From: Paracoccus rhizosphaerae
Lineage (GTDB): Bacteria > Pseudomonadota > Alphaproteobacteria > Rhodobacterales > Rhodobacteraceae
Direction: 5' to 3'
NCBI RefSeq assembly: GCF_026162645.1
Contig: NZ_JAOTBE010000036.1
Span: 1 to 36,376 of the forward strand
Length of the DNA: 36,376 nt
In this document: piece by piece, positions 8,702 through 17,441 of the stretch
Layout: each line of letters opens with the position of its first letter
Position numbering within the stretch: the stretch's first letter is position 1
Made by a program: the position numbers and the translations under genes
The notes under the pieces: model-generated
The model's database searches: none
Told to the model about the DNA's origin: nothing
Seen by the model: only the letters and a program-made list of their open reading frames with translations

Positions 8702-9459
8702 GTCAACCTCATGGGAATGCCGGCAGCGGCCATGTGGGCCTTGGCTTGAGAAATCGTGAAGCTGCCGAAATGGAAAATGCTGGCCGCCAGAACGGCGCTT
8801 GCATGGCCTTCGGTCACCCCTTCGACCAGGTGGTCCAGCGTCCCGACGCCGCCCGAGGCGATGACCGGAATGTTGACCGCGTCCGCAATGGCCCGGGTCA
8901 GGGGCAGGTTGAAGCCGGAACGCGTGCCGTCGCGATCCATAGAGGTCAGCAGGATCTCACCTGCGCCCTTCGCCTCGACAGTGCGGGCGAACTCGACCGC
9001 GTCAATGCCCGTCGGCTTGCGCCCGCCATGTGTGAAGATCTCCCACCGGCCGTCAGCCACGGTCTTCGCGTCGATGGCGACGACGATGCACTGGCTGCCG
9101 AAGCGGTCGGCGGCGGCGGCCACGACGTCGGGATTGGCGACGGCGGCCGAGTTGAAGCTGACCTTGTCGGCCCCCGCCAGCAGCAGCGCGCGGACGTCGT
9201 CATGGCTCCGGACGCCGCCACCCACGGTCAGGGGAACAAAACACTGTTCCGCCGTCCGGGTGACTAGATCAAACATCGTCCCGCGGTTTTCATGGGTTGC
9301 GTGGATGTCGAGAAAGCAGATCTCGTCGGCACCGGCGGCGTCATAGGCGCGCGCCGCCTCGACCGGATCGCCGGCATCCCTGAGGTCGACGAAGTTCACG
9401 CCCTTGACGACGCGGCCGTCGGCGACGTCGAGGCAAGGGATGATCCGGGTCTTGAGCAT
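8698..9459 (-). CDS. hisF: imidazole glycerol phosphate synthase, cyclase subunit
   Basis: HisF is the (beta-alpha)8 barrel that combines PRFAR with ammonia from HisH to give imidazole glycerol phosphate and AICAR. The 253-residue length is standard. It begins [20 protein letters not shown] with catalytic Asp11, has the second catalytic Asp130 in IVVAIDAK, phosphate-binding TVGGGVRS and [10 protein letters not shown], and [11 protein letters not shown]. The frame stays open upstream of 9459, but the ATG there gives the canonical N-terminus. It lies 118 bp after hisA and overlaps hisE. hisH, its glutaminase partner, is not in the window. Confidence 0.97.
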   Translation of the reverse strand: MLKTRIIPCLDVADGRVVKGVNFVDLRDAGDPVEAARAYDAAGADEICFLDIHATHENRGTMFDLVTRTAEQCFVPLTVGGGVRSHDDVRALLLAGADKVSFNSAAVANPDVVAAAADRFGSQCIVVAIDAKTVADGRWEIFTHGGRKPTGIDAVEFARTVEAKGAGEILLTSMDRDGTRSGFNLPLTRAIADAVNIPVIASGGVGTLDHLVEGVTEGHASAVLAASIFHFGSFTISQAKAHMAAAGIPMRLT

Positions 9460-9577
9460 GTGTCGGTGCCTTTGCTGCTGCAGCCCGCTTCTACTGCGAA
9501 GGGCGGAGGGGGGCCAGCCCCCCGTCGCGTGCCGCGACGCCCCCCGGGAAATTTGCGGACCGCTGCAGGGGGAGGCG

Positions 9578-10294
9578 TCAGGCGAGCGAGGACAGCGCCT
9601 CGTTGAGGTCAATGGCACCGTCATAGAGAGCGCGGCCCGAGATGGCTCCGGCAATGACGCGCGTGTCGGCAAGCGCCCTGAGGTCCGCCAGCGACGAGAC
9701 GCCGCCCGAGGCGATGACCGGAATGGTGACCGCACGGGCCAGCGCCTCGGTCGCGGGGATGTTGGGGCCGCCCATCGCGCCATCGCGGTCGATGTCGGTA
9801 TAGATGATCGCGGCGACCCCGGCGTCCTGAAAGCGTCGAGCAAGGTCGGTGGCGTCGAGGTCCGTCTCGGTCGCCCAGCCCCGCGTGGCGACGCGTCCAC
9901 CGCGTGCGTCGATGCCGACGGCGATGCGGCCGGGGAACGCCTCGGCGGCGTGGCGCACCAGGTCCGGATGCTCGACCGCGACGGTCCCGAGGATCACCCG
10001 CGTCAGGCCGCGATCCAGCCAGCTTTCGATGGTCGCCATGTCGCGAATGCCGCCGCCGAGCTGCGTGGGAATGTCGGTCGCAGCCAGGATCGCCTCGACC
10101 GCACTGGCATTGACGGGCTTGCCCTCGAAGGCGCCGTTCAGGTCGACGAGGTGCAGCCATTGCGCGCCGGCATCCTGGAAAGCCCGGGCTTGTGCCGCAG
10201 GGTCGGTTCCGAACACGGTCGCGGCCTGCATGTCGCCGCGCAGCAGGCGCACGCAGTTGCCGTCCTTGAGGTCGATGGCGGGATAGAGGATCAT
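9578..10294 (-). CDS. hisA: 1-(5-phosphoribosyl)-5-[(5-phosphoribosylamino)methylideneamino]imidazole-4-carboxamide isomerase
   Basis: HisA isomerises ProFAR to PRFAR, the substrate of HisF, by an Amadori rearrangement. The 238-residue barrel begins [17 protein letters not shown] with catalytic Asp8, and has [38 protein letters not shown] and [13 protein letters not shown]. These are the conserved family motifs. I place the start at 10294, with CGGAG upstream; the frame is open further but the extension has no family similarity. It is the first gene of the local his group. The upstream neighbour is divergent, so hisB and hisH are not on this side. Confidence 0.97.
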   Translation of the reverse strand: MILYPAIDLKDGNCVRLLRGDMQAATVFGTDPAAQARAFQDAGAQWLHLVDLNGAFEGKPVNASAVEAILAATDIPTQLGGGIRDMATIESWLDRGLTRVILGTVAVEHPDLVRHAAEAFPGRIAVGIDARGGRVATRGWATETDLDATDLARRFQDAGVAAIIYTDIDRDGAMGGPNIPATEALARAVTIPVIASGGVSSLADLRALADTRVIAGAISGRALYDGAIDLNEALSSLA

Positions 10295-10428
10295 GTGGCG
10301 CTCCGGTCTGCTGGTCGGCTGTCCTTTGCCACGGAGAGTGCGGTGACGTAAAGGCCAGGACCTCACGTCATGCTTGCGGGAAACGCCCGCGCCCGCGCAT
10401 CTTCTTCCCATCCTGAGGAGGAGAGAAC

Positions 10429-10812
10429 ATGCGCCTGACCATTCTTGCCGCCGCACTGACGCTGCTGGGCGGTGCCGCCACTGCCGATCCCATCGAGGGT
10501 GTCTGGCAGACGCAGCCCGATGAAGGCTCGCTTGCCCATGTCACCATCGCCCCTTGCGGCGGCGCCTTCTGCGGCACGATCAGCCAGACCTTCAAGGACG
10601 GGGCGGCCTATCAATCCCCGAACATCGGCCGGCAGATCGTGATCGACATGACGCCGCGCGGCAACGGCGCCTATGCCGGCCGCGTCTGGCGCCCCGCGAA
10701 CGACAAGGTCTATTCGGGCAAAGCCGAAGTCGCCGGCGCGCAGATGAGCTTGTCGGGCTGCGTCGCGGGTGGCCTGATCTGCAAGAGCCAGACCTGGGTT
10801 CGGGTGCAATGA
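10429..10812 (+). CDS. DUF2147 domain-containing secreted protein
   Basis: A 127-residue protein with a clear signal peptide ([19 protein letters not shown], cleaved before DP). The mature part starts [14 protein letters not shown] and has the DUF2147 pattern [14 protein letters not shown], with a cysteine pair, then [32 protein letters not shown] and a C-terminal cysteine-containing [19 protein letters not shown]. The four cysteines probably form disulfides in the periplasm; the fold is expected to be a small lipocalin-like beta barrel. No function is known. The ribosome binding site is strong (GAGGAGGAGAG). It diverges from hisA. Confidence 0.9.
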   Translation: MRLTILAAALTLLGGAATADPIEGVWQTQPDEGSLAHVTIAPCGGAFCGTISQTFKDGAAYQSPNIGRQIVIDMTPRGNGAYAGRVWRPANDKVYSGKAEVAGAQMSLSGCVAGGLICKSQTWVRVQ

Positions 10813-11161
10813 ACTGGTGAACGCCGGGGCGTGGATGTATTGCCAGAAGCTGCATCACGCGCCGGCTATCGCGGCCATATGTGCTGCGCGGAGTTGTTGA
10901 TGAGATCACGGGCGGCGCGATCATGAGGCGAGGGGTGGCCTTTCCGGGATTGACTGGCCTAGGCGCGGTCTTGGCCGAGGGCGGCGCCTCTGACCGATGA
11001 GAAGCGTCAGATTTGTCGTTGCCGATCTTAATCTACGTCAGCACGATGATGACTTTGGGCCGTGCGATGGCCAGTCGAGCTGGCACGTCCTGCCGAAGGA
11101 TCGACCCGGCAACCGCGCCACCCCCTCGGCAAATCTTCGCGGTCAGGATCTGCCGCCCCGA
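10813..11161. other. 349-bp intergenic stretch without a recognisable gene
   Basis: I see no open frame with a recognisable product, no tRNA and no clear terminator here. It separates the his block and DUF2147 gene from the SqdB/capsule block. Short frames in all directions lack family features, so it may be decayed sequence at a rearrangement junction. Confidence 0.5.
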
Positions 11162-12337
11162 CTATTCGGCCGCCGCAGCCGCTCTCCATTGTGAGACACA
11201 GGGGATCTTGTCGCGATCGCAGCGGTCCGCGTATTTTCGGGCGATCTCCTCGACCTCGGCCAGAAGACCATCGGCCAGCTTGATCGGCTGAAGACCGAGG
11301 CCCAGAAAGCCGTCGTTGACGACGTGCAGGTCGTTCTCGTCCGCCTCGTTGCGGGGGTTCTTGAGGAACGCGACCTCGGCCCCGGTGCGGTCGGCGATCA
11401 TCTGCGCCAGGTCGCGGACGCGGTGCGTCTCGGTCATCTGGTTCAAGATCTGGACTCGGTCTCCGCGCGCCGGCGGGTTGGTCAGAGCTAGTTCGACGCA
11501 GCGGCAGGTGTCCTGGATATGGATGAAGGCGCGGGTCTGCCCACCGGTGCCATGCACTGTCAGCGGGTATTCCACGGCAGCCTGCATCAGGAAGCGGTTT
11601 AGAACCGTGCCGAAGTCGCCGTCATAGTCGAAGCGGTTGATCAACCGTTCGTCGCGGCGGGTTTCCTCGGTCTGGGTGCCCCAGACGATGCCCTGGTGCA
11701 GGTCGGTGATCCGCAGCCCGTCGTTCTTGTTGTAGTAGAAGAAGAACAGCTGATCCTGCGTCTTCGTCATGTGATAGATGCTGCCCGGATTGGCCGGATA
11801 GAGGATCTGCTGGCGATGGGGCCCGTTTTCGGTGTCCACCGTCACGTCCAGATAGCCTTCGGGGATCTTCATGCCCGCGGTGCCATAGCCATAGACGCCC
11901 ATCGTGCCCAAGTGCACTAGGTGGATGTCCTGCCCCGATTCGACGATGGCGGCCAGGATGTCGTTCGTGGCATTCAGGTTGTTGTTGACGGTATAGCGCT
12001 TGTGCCGGCTGGACTTCATCGAATAGGGCGCGGCGCGCTGTTCGGCGAAGTGGACGACGGCGTCGGGGCGTTCGGATGCGAGAAGGGATAGAAGGCGGTC
12101 GTAGTCCTGCCCGACGGTCAGATCCTCGATCTGGATGTGGCGGCCGGTGATCTCTTGCCAGGCGCGCACCCGTTCGCCCAAGGGGCGGATCGGTGTCAGC
12201 GAGGTGACCTCCAGCTCGACGTCGATCTTGCGACGCGACAGGTTGTCCACGATCACGACGTCGTGGCCGCGGGCCGACAGGTGCAGGGCGGTGGGCCAGC
12301 CGCAGAAACCGTCTCCGCCCAGAACGATGATCTTCAT
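11162..12337 (-). CDS. sqdB: SqdB-like UDP-sulfoquinovose synthase (NAD-dependent epimerase/dehydratase family)
   Basis: SqdB makes UDP-sulfoquinovose from UDP-glucose and sulfite, the head-group donor for the sulfolipid SQDG. The 391-residue protein is an extended SDR: the NAD-binding loop GGDGFCG lies at 7-13, and the catalytic residues are Thr145 (LGTMGVYG), Tyr188 and Lys192 (YHMTK). Long stretches match the SQD1/SqdB subfamily rather than general epimerases: [45 protein letters not shown] and [14 protein letters not shown]. The companion genes sqdC and sqdD are not adjacent; instead it lies 107 bp after a KpsT-like gene on the same strand. It could serve sulfolipid synthesis or supply a sulfosugar for a surface polysaccharide. 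Confidence 0.85.
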   Translation of the reverse strand: MKIIVLGGDGFCGWPTALHLSARGHDVVIVDNLSRRKIDVELEVTSLTPIRPLGERVRAWQEITGRHIQIEDLTVGQDYDRLLSLLASERPDAVVHFAEQRAAPYSMKSSRHKRYTVNNNLNATNDILAAIVESGQDIHLVHLGTMGVYGYGTAGMKIPEGYLDVTVDTENGPHRQQILYPANPGSIYHMTKTQDQLFFFYYNKNDGLRITDLHQGIVWGTQTEETRRDERLINRFDYDGDFGTVLNRFLMQAAVEYPLTVHGTGGQTRAFIHIQDTCRCVELALTNPPARGDRVQILNQMTETHRVRDLAQMIADRTGAEVAFLKNPRNEADENDLHVVNDGFLGLGLQPIKLADGLLAEVEEIARKYADRCDRDKIPCVSQWRAAAAAE

Positions 12338-12444
12338 GCTTCGCCTTCGAACAGGATAGCTGTCACTGCTGTGTAATGCGGCACGACCAGCCGCGCCAGA
12401 CTTGCCGCATCAGCGACACAAATCCGTCATGGTGGCGGCGGTTA

Positions 12445-13116
12445 TCAGCCGGTCTGTTGCGCCAGCTGCATGTTGGCCATGTGCATCTGGATCGCATCCT
12501 CGACATTGTCGAAGAAGGTCAGCTTGCCGCGCTCAAGCACGGCGCCCATGTGGCAGATCTGCCGCAGAAGCGGCATCGAGTGGGCCACCACGATGGCTCC
12601 AGAGGTCGACATGCGCTGGTTGAAGACACGGTTCGACTTGGCCCGGAAGGCAGCGTCGCCCACTGCAGATACCTCGTCCACCAGGTAGGTGTCGAAGGGA
12701 ACCGCCATCGACAGCCCGAAGGCCAGCCGCGACCGCATGCCCGAGGAATAGGTGCGGATCGGCAGGCGGAAGTGGTCGCCCAGCTCGGCGAAGTCCTCGA
12801 CGAAGTACAGAAGTTCGTCCGTGTTCACGCCATAGATTCGCGCAACGAAGCGGCAGTTCTGCTCTCCGGTCAGTTCACCACTGAAGGATCCGGCGAAGCC
12901 CACCGGCCAGCTGATCGTCCCGGTCGACAGGATCTTGCCCGAGCTTGGCAGCATCGCGCCCGAGATCATCCGCAGCAGCGAGGACTTTCCTGCCCCGTTC
13001 CGTCCCAGAAGCGCCACCGACACGCCAGAGGGGAAGGTGGCCGTGATGTCGTCGGCCACCACCTTGTGCTTGCCGTTCAGCGTATAGGTCTTGGACAGGT
13101 TCTGCAGGTGGATCAT
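12445..13116 (-). CDS. KpsT-like ABC transporter ATP-binding protein (capsular polysaccharide export)
   Basis: This 223-residue ATPase powers export of a lipid-linked polysaccharide across the inner membrane with a KpsM-type permease. It has Walker A GRNGAGKS at 38-45, the short variant signature YSSGM at 123-127 and Walker B YLVDEV at 144-149. The YSSGM form and the overall IHLQNLSKTYTLNGKHKVVADDI start are typical of the KpsT/Wzt export subfamily (ABC-2). It initiates at 13116 within the kpsE stop (ATGA). The frame extends 15 codons upstream, but that part overlaps kpsE and lacks family similarity. Partners are the upstream KpsE-like gene and the divergent KpsM-like gene. Confidence 0.93.
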   Translation of the reverse strand: MIHLQNLSKTYTLNGKHKVVADDITATFPSGVSVALLGRNGAGKSSLLRMISGAMLPSSGKILSTGTISWPVGFAGSFSGELTGEQNCRFVARIYGVNTDELLYFVEDFAELGDHFRLPIRTYSSGMRSRLAFGLSMAVPFDTYLVDEVSAVGDAAFRAKSNRVFNQRMSTSGAIVVAHSMPLLRQICHMGAVLERGKLTFFDNVEDAIQMHMANMQLAQQTG

Positions 13117-14552
13117 CGCCGGTCGCGGAGGCTGTAGAAGATCAGGCTGCCGATGATCCACAGGACCGACAGGAAGCCTGCAATGATCAGCATCAGCTTC
13201 GCGCGTTGGGGAAACTCGGCCTCTTGCGCCAGGGTGGGGCGGATATAGGGGGCGAGGTAGCGCGACTGGCGGACAGCCTCGGCGCGCGCGGCCTCATAGC
13301 TGGCGAGGGCTGCGGTATAGCTGGTCTCGGCGAATTCGCGGTCGACCGCCAGGATCTCGTACTGCCCGACCACGTCGGACAGCGCAGCCTCGTCGCTGCT
13401 GGACCCGAACTTCTGGCGCTCGGCGTCGATCTGTTCGCGGATGATCTGGATGCGCAGCTCGGTCTGGGCGATGCGCGGGTCCTCGGGCTGAGCGTTGGCT
13501 CGCAACAGGCCGAGCGAGACGAGCTGTTCGGCCAGCTGCTGCTGGAGCGAGGTGACCACGCCGATCTGCCCCTGCACATCGGCCGTCGGGTCGACCAGCT
13601 GATAGCGGTTGCGGAACTCGGTCACCGCCTGGCGCGCCTCGCGCAGGCGTTCCTGCGCACGGTCCAGCTCGTCACGGGAATAGCGCAGCGCATCCTCGCG
13701 CGCAATGTCGTTCAACTGGTTGATCAGCTGCCCGCCTTCTTCCAGGATTGCCTGGGTGATGTTCTGGGCATCGACAGGGTCGAAGGCCAGGACGCGCAGG
13801 TCGATCATCCCGGTATCGTAATGGATGCGAACCTTGCGTTCCCATTCGTCGACCAGCTCCTCGACCGCCTGGCCGCCACGGAACGAGAAGATCGGATCGC
13901 CCGGCGCCTTCGACCAGATTTCGCGAAGGTCGAGGCGGGCGTCGACACGTTCGACGAGGTCGCGGCTCTGGATGAACTTGTAGAGGACGTCGGTGTCGGT
14001 CGTGGAACTGGCCCCGACCAGCGAGCCCAGTCCGCCCAGCATGTCGACGGGGGTCGAGGCGGTTTCGCTGCGGACCGAAAAACCCACATACGAGGCGTAT
14101 TGATCGGCCGCGCGGGTATAGAGATAGATCGCGCTGAGGATGACCGGCAGGACGACGACCAGAACAAAGCTGATCGCCATGCCGTAATGCCGCCGCTCCA
14201 GTCTGGCAGGGCTGGCGGGCGGAAGGACGGGGGTCTGCATTGCCGCCTCGATCCGCGCCTGCATTTGCGGATTGACGGCAGGGCCCTGCTGCCCGGCCCG
14301 CATTCCAGGCCCCTGGCCGGCGCCCGGTCGGGGACCGGCGGCGGCACCTTGGGGACGCGGCCCGGCTTGACCCGGACGTGCCGCCTGGGGGCCGGCGGCG
14401 GCACTGGAACGCTGCCCGGCGCCCGCATTGGCGGCGCCCTGCCCAGCCTGCTGCGGGCCGGGGCCCGACGGGGCGGCTGCGGGTTTCTGGGGCTGGGCCG
14501 GCGTGGCCGGCGTGCCGGCTTGCGATCCGAGTTTCTGGTCCTGGGCGGACAT
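13113..14552 (-). CDS. KpsE/CtrB-like capsule polysaccharide export inner-membrane protein
   Basis: This 479-residue polysaccharide co-polymerase-like protein probably links the inner-membrane exporter to the outer-membrane channel. A Pro/Ala/Gly/Gln-rich stretch fills residues 10-95. A first membrane helix (about 124-146, MAISFVLVVVLPVILSAIYL) is followed by the periplasmic AADQYASYVGFSVRSE segment typical of KpsE/BexC/CtrB. Residues 270-400 are rich in Glu, Gln and Arg with heptad-like spacing, suggesting coiled coil. A second helix lies near 453-473, followed by RDRR. Length exceeds the usual 360-400 because of the low-complexity N-terminus. The first gene of the minus-strand export pair, it is divergent from the KpsM-like gene by 123 bp. 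Confidence 0.9.
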   Translation of the reverse strand: MSAQDQKLGSQAGTPATPAQPQKPAAAPSGPGPQQAGQGAANAGAGQRSSAAAGPQAARPGQAGPRPQGAAAGPRPGAGQGPGMRAGQQGPAVNPQMQARIEAAMQTPVLPPASPARLERRHYGMAISFVLVVVLPVILSAIYLYTRAADQYASYVGFSVRSETASTPVDMLGGLGSLVGASSTTDTDVLYKFIQSRDLVERVDARLDLREIWSKAPGDPIFSFRGGQAVEELVDEWERKVRIHYDTGMIDLRVLAFDPVDAQNITQAILEEGGQLINQLNDIAREDALRYSRDELDRAQERLREARQAVTEFRNRYQLVDPTADVQGQIGVVTSLQQQLAEQLVSLGLLRANAQPEDPRIAQTELRIQIIREQIDAERQKFGSSSDEAALSDVVGQYEILAVDREFAETSYTAALASYEAARAEAVRQSRYLAPYIRPTLAQEAEFPQRAKLMLIIAGFLSVLWIIGSLIFYSLRDRR

Positions 14553-14675
14553 GCGCTTACCCCGCCTGTCATGTTGATCTTATGCGGGCTGTCATACATA
14601 ACCGCCCCGAACAGTTCCAGCACCGTTGCCGTGCCGGTTTCGTGAACAACATAAAGGCGCCCCGGCGCGATTCCC

Positions 14676-15542
14676 ATGTCCGACATCCTGAACCCTTCCG
14701 AAGGCCCTCGTCCGGCTCCTTTGCCGCAGCGGCGGGATGACGACCGGCCCCGCGTCCTCAAGGAAGTGCGAAAGCACCGCCGCTTCGCCAGCCTGCGCGC
14801 CATCGGCGCTCTGGTGCTGAGAGAGATGCAGACAAGCCACGGCAGGTCGTCGGGCGGATATTTCTGGGCGATCGCCGAGCCGGTCGGGGGCATTACGCTG
14901 CTGACGCTGATCTTCTCGATGGGGTTCCGGGCGCCGCCGGTCGGCACCAGCTTCGCCATGTTCTATGCCACGGGCGTCGTGCCGTTCATGGCCTATCTGG
15001 ACATGTCGGGTAAGGTTGCCGGATCGATCAACTACTCGAAGTCTCTGCTGTCCTATCCGGCGGTCACCTTCATGGACGCGCTGCTGGCGCGGATCGCGTT
15101 CAACACGGTGACGCAGATCATGGTCGCGACGCTGATCTTCGTCGGCATCTCGTCCTTCATGGAGACGCGGACGGACCCGCAGTTCGACCTGATCGCCATC
15201 GGCTTTGCGATGGTCGTCGTCATCGCATCGGCGATCGGCACGATGAACTGCTTCATGTTCGCCGCCTTTTCCTGGTGGCAACCGATGTGGAGCATCCTGA
15301 TGAGGCCGATCTTCCTGGTGTCCTGCATCTTCTTCATCTTCGATGACATCCCGCAGCCTTACCAGGACTGGCTGTGGTGGAACCCGCTGGTCCATGTCGT
15401 GGGGCAGATGCGGCGGGCATTCTATCCCAGCTATGCCGGCGACTACGTCAGCTATCTCTATGTGTTCGGCCTGGGCCTGGGCCTGATCGCGTTGGGGCTG
15501 ACGCTGCTGATCCGGTATCACCGCGACCTGCAGAACAGCTGA
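14676..15542 (+). CDS. KpsM-like ABC-2 type transporter permease (capsular polysaccharide export)
   Basis: This 288-residue inner-membrane protein is the expected permease for the KpsT-like ATPase. After a charged cytoplasmic N-terminus (residues 1-50) it has LREMQTSHGRSSGGYFWAIAEP, the amphipathic entry of ABC-2 exporters, then about six hydrophobic helices. The last two regions include PQPYQDWLWWNPLVHVVGQMRRAFYP, a conserved re-entrant segment of the KpsM/Wzm family, and a final helix YVFGLGLGLIALGLTLLI. It is on the opposite strand from kpsE and kpsT; the shared 123-bp region would carry both promoters. It meets choV tail to tail six bases away. Confidence 0.93.
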   Translation: MSDILNPSEGPRPAPLPQRRDDDRPRVLKEVRKHRRFASLRAIGALVLREMQTSHGRSSGGYFWAIAEPVGGITLLTLIFSMGFRAPPVGTSFAMFYATGVVPFMAYLDMSGKVAGSINYSKSLLSYPAVTFMDALLARIAFNTVTQIMVATLIFVGISSFMETRTDPQFDLIAIGFAMVVVIASAIGTMNCFMFAAFSWWQPMWSILMRPIFLVSCIFFIFDDIPQPYQDWLWWNPLVHVVGQMRRAFYPSYAGDYVSYLYVFGLGLGLIALGLTLLIRYHRDLQNS

Positions 15543-15548
15543 CGCCCC

Positions 15549-16556
15549 TCAGCCCCGCGGGTCGATCAGCCGGGCCAGCACCGCCTCGCGGGTGATGCGG
15601 CCGCCGCCGTGGACGGGCAGGGCAGCGCGGTCGGCCAGAAGGTCCATGACCGCCCGCACCGGCATGTCGCGCGGCACGGGGTCGCCTTCGGCGGCGCCGG
15701 GTTCGGCGACATCCTCGGCGGTCAGGACGCCAAGCGGATTCATGTGCGCCACGAAATCCGCGACATAGGCATTGACCGGGTTCGCGATGATCTGACGCGC
15801 CGTGCCGACCTGCACGATGCGGCCGCCCTCCATCAACGCAATGCGGTTGCCCAGCTTGAATGCCTCGTCCAGGTCGTGGCTGACGAAGATGATTGTGCGG
15901 CCGGTCTTGGCCTGCAGCTCCAGCAGCTCGTCCTGCAGGCGGGCGCGGATCAGGGGGTCGAGCGCGCTGAAGGGTTCGTCCATCAGAAGAATGGGCGCCT
16001 CGGTCGCGAAAGCTCGCGCCAAGCCTACACGCTGCTGCATGCCGCCCGACAGCTCGCCCACCTTGCGGTCCGCCCATTCGGCAAGGCCCACAGTCTCCAG
16101 GTGCTGTTCCACCCTGGCCCGCCGGTCGGCCTGGGACATCCCGGCCAGCTCCAGCCCCAGGCCCACGTTTTCGCGCACCGTGCGCCAAGGCAGCAGGCCG
16201 AACTGCTGGAACACCATCGCGACATCGCGCAGGCGAATGTCGCGCAGCTTGCGCGACCCGGCCGAGGTCACGCTGACCATCTGGTCGCCCTTGCGGATGC
16301 GAACCTCGCCCCGGCAGACGTCATTGAGCGCGTTCACCGCGCGCAAAAGGGTCGATTTGCCCGACCCGGACAGGCCCATCAGGACCAGGATCTCGCCCTC
16401 GGCCACAGAGAGCGAGCAGTCGTGGACCCCGAGGACCTGGCCGGTCTCCTCCTTGATCGGCCCCCGTTCAAGACCCTCGTCCATCAGCGGCAGGGCGCGT
16501 TCGGGATGATCGCCGAAGACGATGCAGACATTGTCGAACTCGACGGCATTGCTCAT
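15549..16556 (-). CDS. choV: choline ABC transporter, ATP-binding protein
   Basis: ChoV hydrolyses ATP for choline uptake. The 335-residue protein has Walker A GLSGSGKS at 61-68, the signature LSGGMQQR at 169-176 and Walker B LLMDEPFSALD at 190-200, plus the switch HDLDEAFKLG. An N-terminal segment before the ABC core (residues 12-45, DHPERALPLMDEGLERGPIKEETGQ) is characteristic of the ChoV/ProV branch that imports choline or betaine. A short C-terminal domain follows; I see only a partial CBS-like region. Its start overlaps the choW stop as ATGA. With choX and choW it forms a complete importer facing the bet genes. Confidence 0.95.
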   Translation of the reverse strand: MSNAVEFDNVCIVFGDHPERALPLMDEGLERGPIKEETGQVLGVHDCSLSVAEGEILVLMGLSGSGKSTLLRAVNALNDVCRGEVRIRKGDQMVSVTSAGSRKLRDIRLRDVAMVFQQFGLLPWRTVRENVGLGLELAGMSQADRRARVEQHLETVGLAEWADRKVGELSGGMQQRVGLARAFATEAPILLMDEPFSALDPLIRARLQDELLELQAKTGRTIIFVSHDLDEAFKLGNRIALMEGGRIVQVGTARQIIANPVNAYVADFVAHMNPLGVLTAEDVAEPGAAEGDPVPRDMPVRAVMDLLADRAALPVHGGGRITREAVLARLIDPRG

Positions 16557-17401
16557 TTGCGGCTCTCCATGCGCAGCATCCGGTCCAGAAGGATCGCCAC
16601 GACGACGATGACGAACCCCGATTCGAACCCGAGCGCGGTGTTCACGCTGTTCAGCGCCCGCACGACCGGAACGCCCAATCCCGATGCGCCGACCAGGGCG
16701 GCGATGACCACCATCGACAGCGACAGCATGATCGTCTGGTTAAGGCCCGCCATGATCTGCGGCAGCGCGCTTGGCAGCTCCACCTTCCACAGCAGCTGGC
16801 GCTTGGTAGCGCCGAAGGCGGTCGCCGCCTCGACCAGTGCGGGCGGGGTCGAGGCGATGCCCAGCTGCGTCAGGCGAATCGGGGCGGGCAGTACGAAGAT
16901 CACCGTCGCCAGAAGGCCAGGCACCATGCCGATGCCGAAGAAGACGATGGCCGGAATCAGATAGACGAAGGTCGGCAGCGTCTGCATCAGGTCCAGGACC
17001 GGCCGCATCCAGGCATAGAGCTTGGGCCGGTGCGCGGCGGCGATGCCGACTGGTACGCCGATCGCCATGCAGACGATGCAGGCCGATAGCACCAGCGTCA
17101 GCGACTGCAGCATCTCGCTCCAATAGCCTTGGTTCAGCACGAACAAGAGGCCCGCGACCATCAGCAGGCAGGTGGACAGCCGCCGCTGCAGCGCCCAGGT
17201 CAGCGCGACGGCCAGCGCGATGAACAGGAACGGGTGCGGCGCCTCGAGCGCGGCCAACACCCACCCGATCAGCGATTCCATCGCGACCGAGATCGCGTCG
17301 AAGACGCCGGCCGCGTTGGCCGTGAGCCAGTCGAAGGCCGATCTGGCCGAGGCCCCGACCGGGATCTTGTTGTCGGTGACCCATGCGGTCAGCTGTTCCA
17401 T
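16553..17401 (-). CDS. choW: choline ABC transporter, permease protein
   Basis: This 282-residue inner-membrane permease has the ProW/OpuAB-type layout: an N-terminal soluble part, about six hydrophobic helices and the binding-protein-dependent permease loop (about residues 185-215, EAATAFGATKRQLLWKVELP), which contacts ChoV. LMQTLPTFVYLIPAIVFFGIGMVPG and the C-terminal GASGLGVPVVRALNSVNTALGFESG are diagnostic of the glycine-betaine/choline subfamily. It overlaps choV by four bases and follows choX by 40 bases, so the three are one transcript. Confidence 0.95.
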   Translation of the reverse strand: MEQLTAWVTDNKIPVGASARSAFDWLTANAAGVFDAISVAMESLIGWVLAALEAPHPFLFIALAVALTWALQRRLSTCLLMVAGLLFVLNQGYWSEMLQSLTLVLSACIVCMAIGVPVGIAAAHRPKLYAWMRPVLDLMQTLPTFVYLIPAIVFFGIGMVPGLLATVIFVLPAPIRLTQLGIASTPPALVEAATAFGATKRQLLWKVELPSALPQIMAGLNQTIMLSLSMVVIAALVGASGLGVPVVRALNSVNTALGFESGFVIVVVAILLDRMLRMESRK

Positions 17402-17441
17402 GCGTGTTCCCCTGCCTGTTCCGGTTGGTCCTGACGGCCCG

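Noticed and set aside
11013..11120. A short hydrophobic reading (LPILIYVSTMMTLGRA) that recalls a membrane-protein fragment
   Set aside because: It is too short and isolated to assign to a family; I leave the stretch as unassigned.
13206..14645. A 479-codon open frame on the plus strand opposite the KpsE-like gene
   Set aside because: It mirrors a gene with membrane helices and family motifs, has no recognisable domain, and long antisense frames are expected at this GC content.
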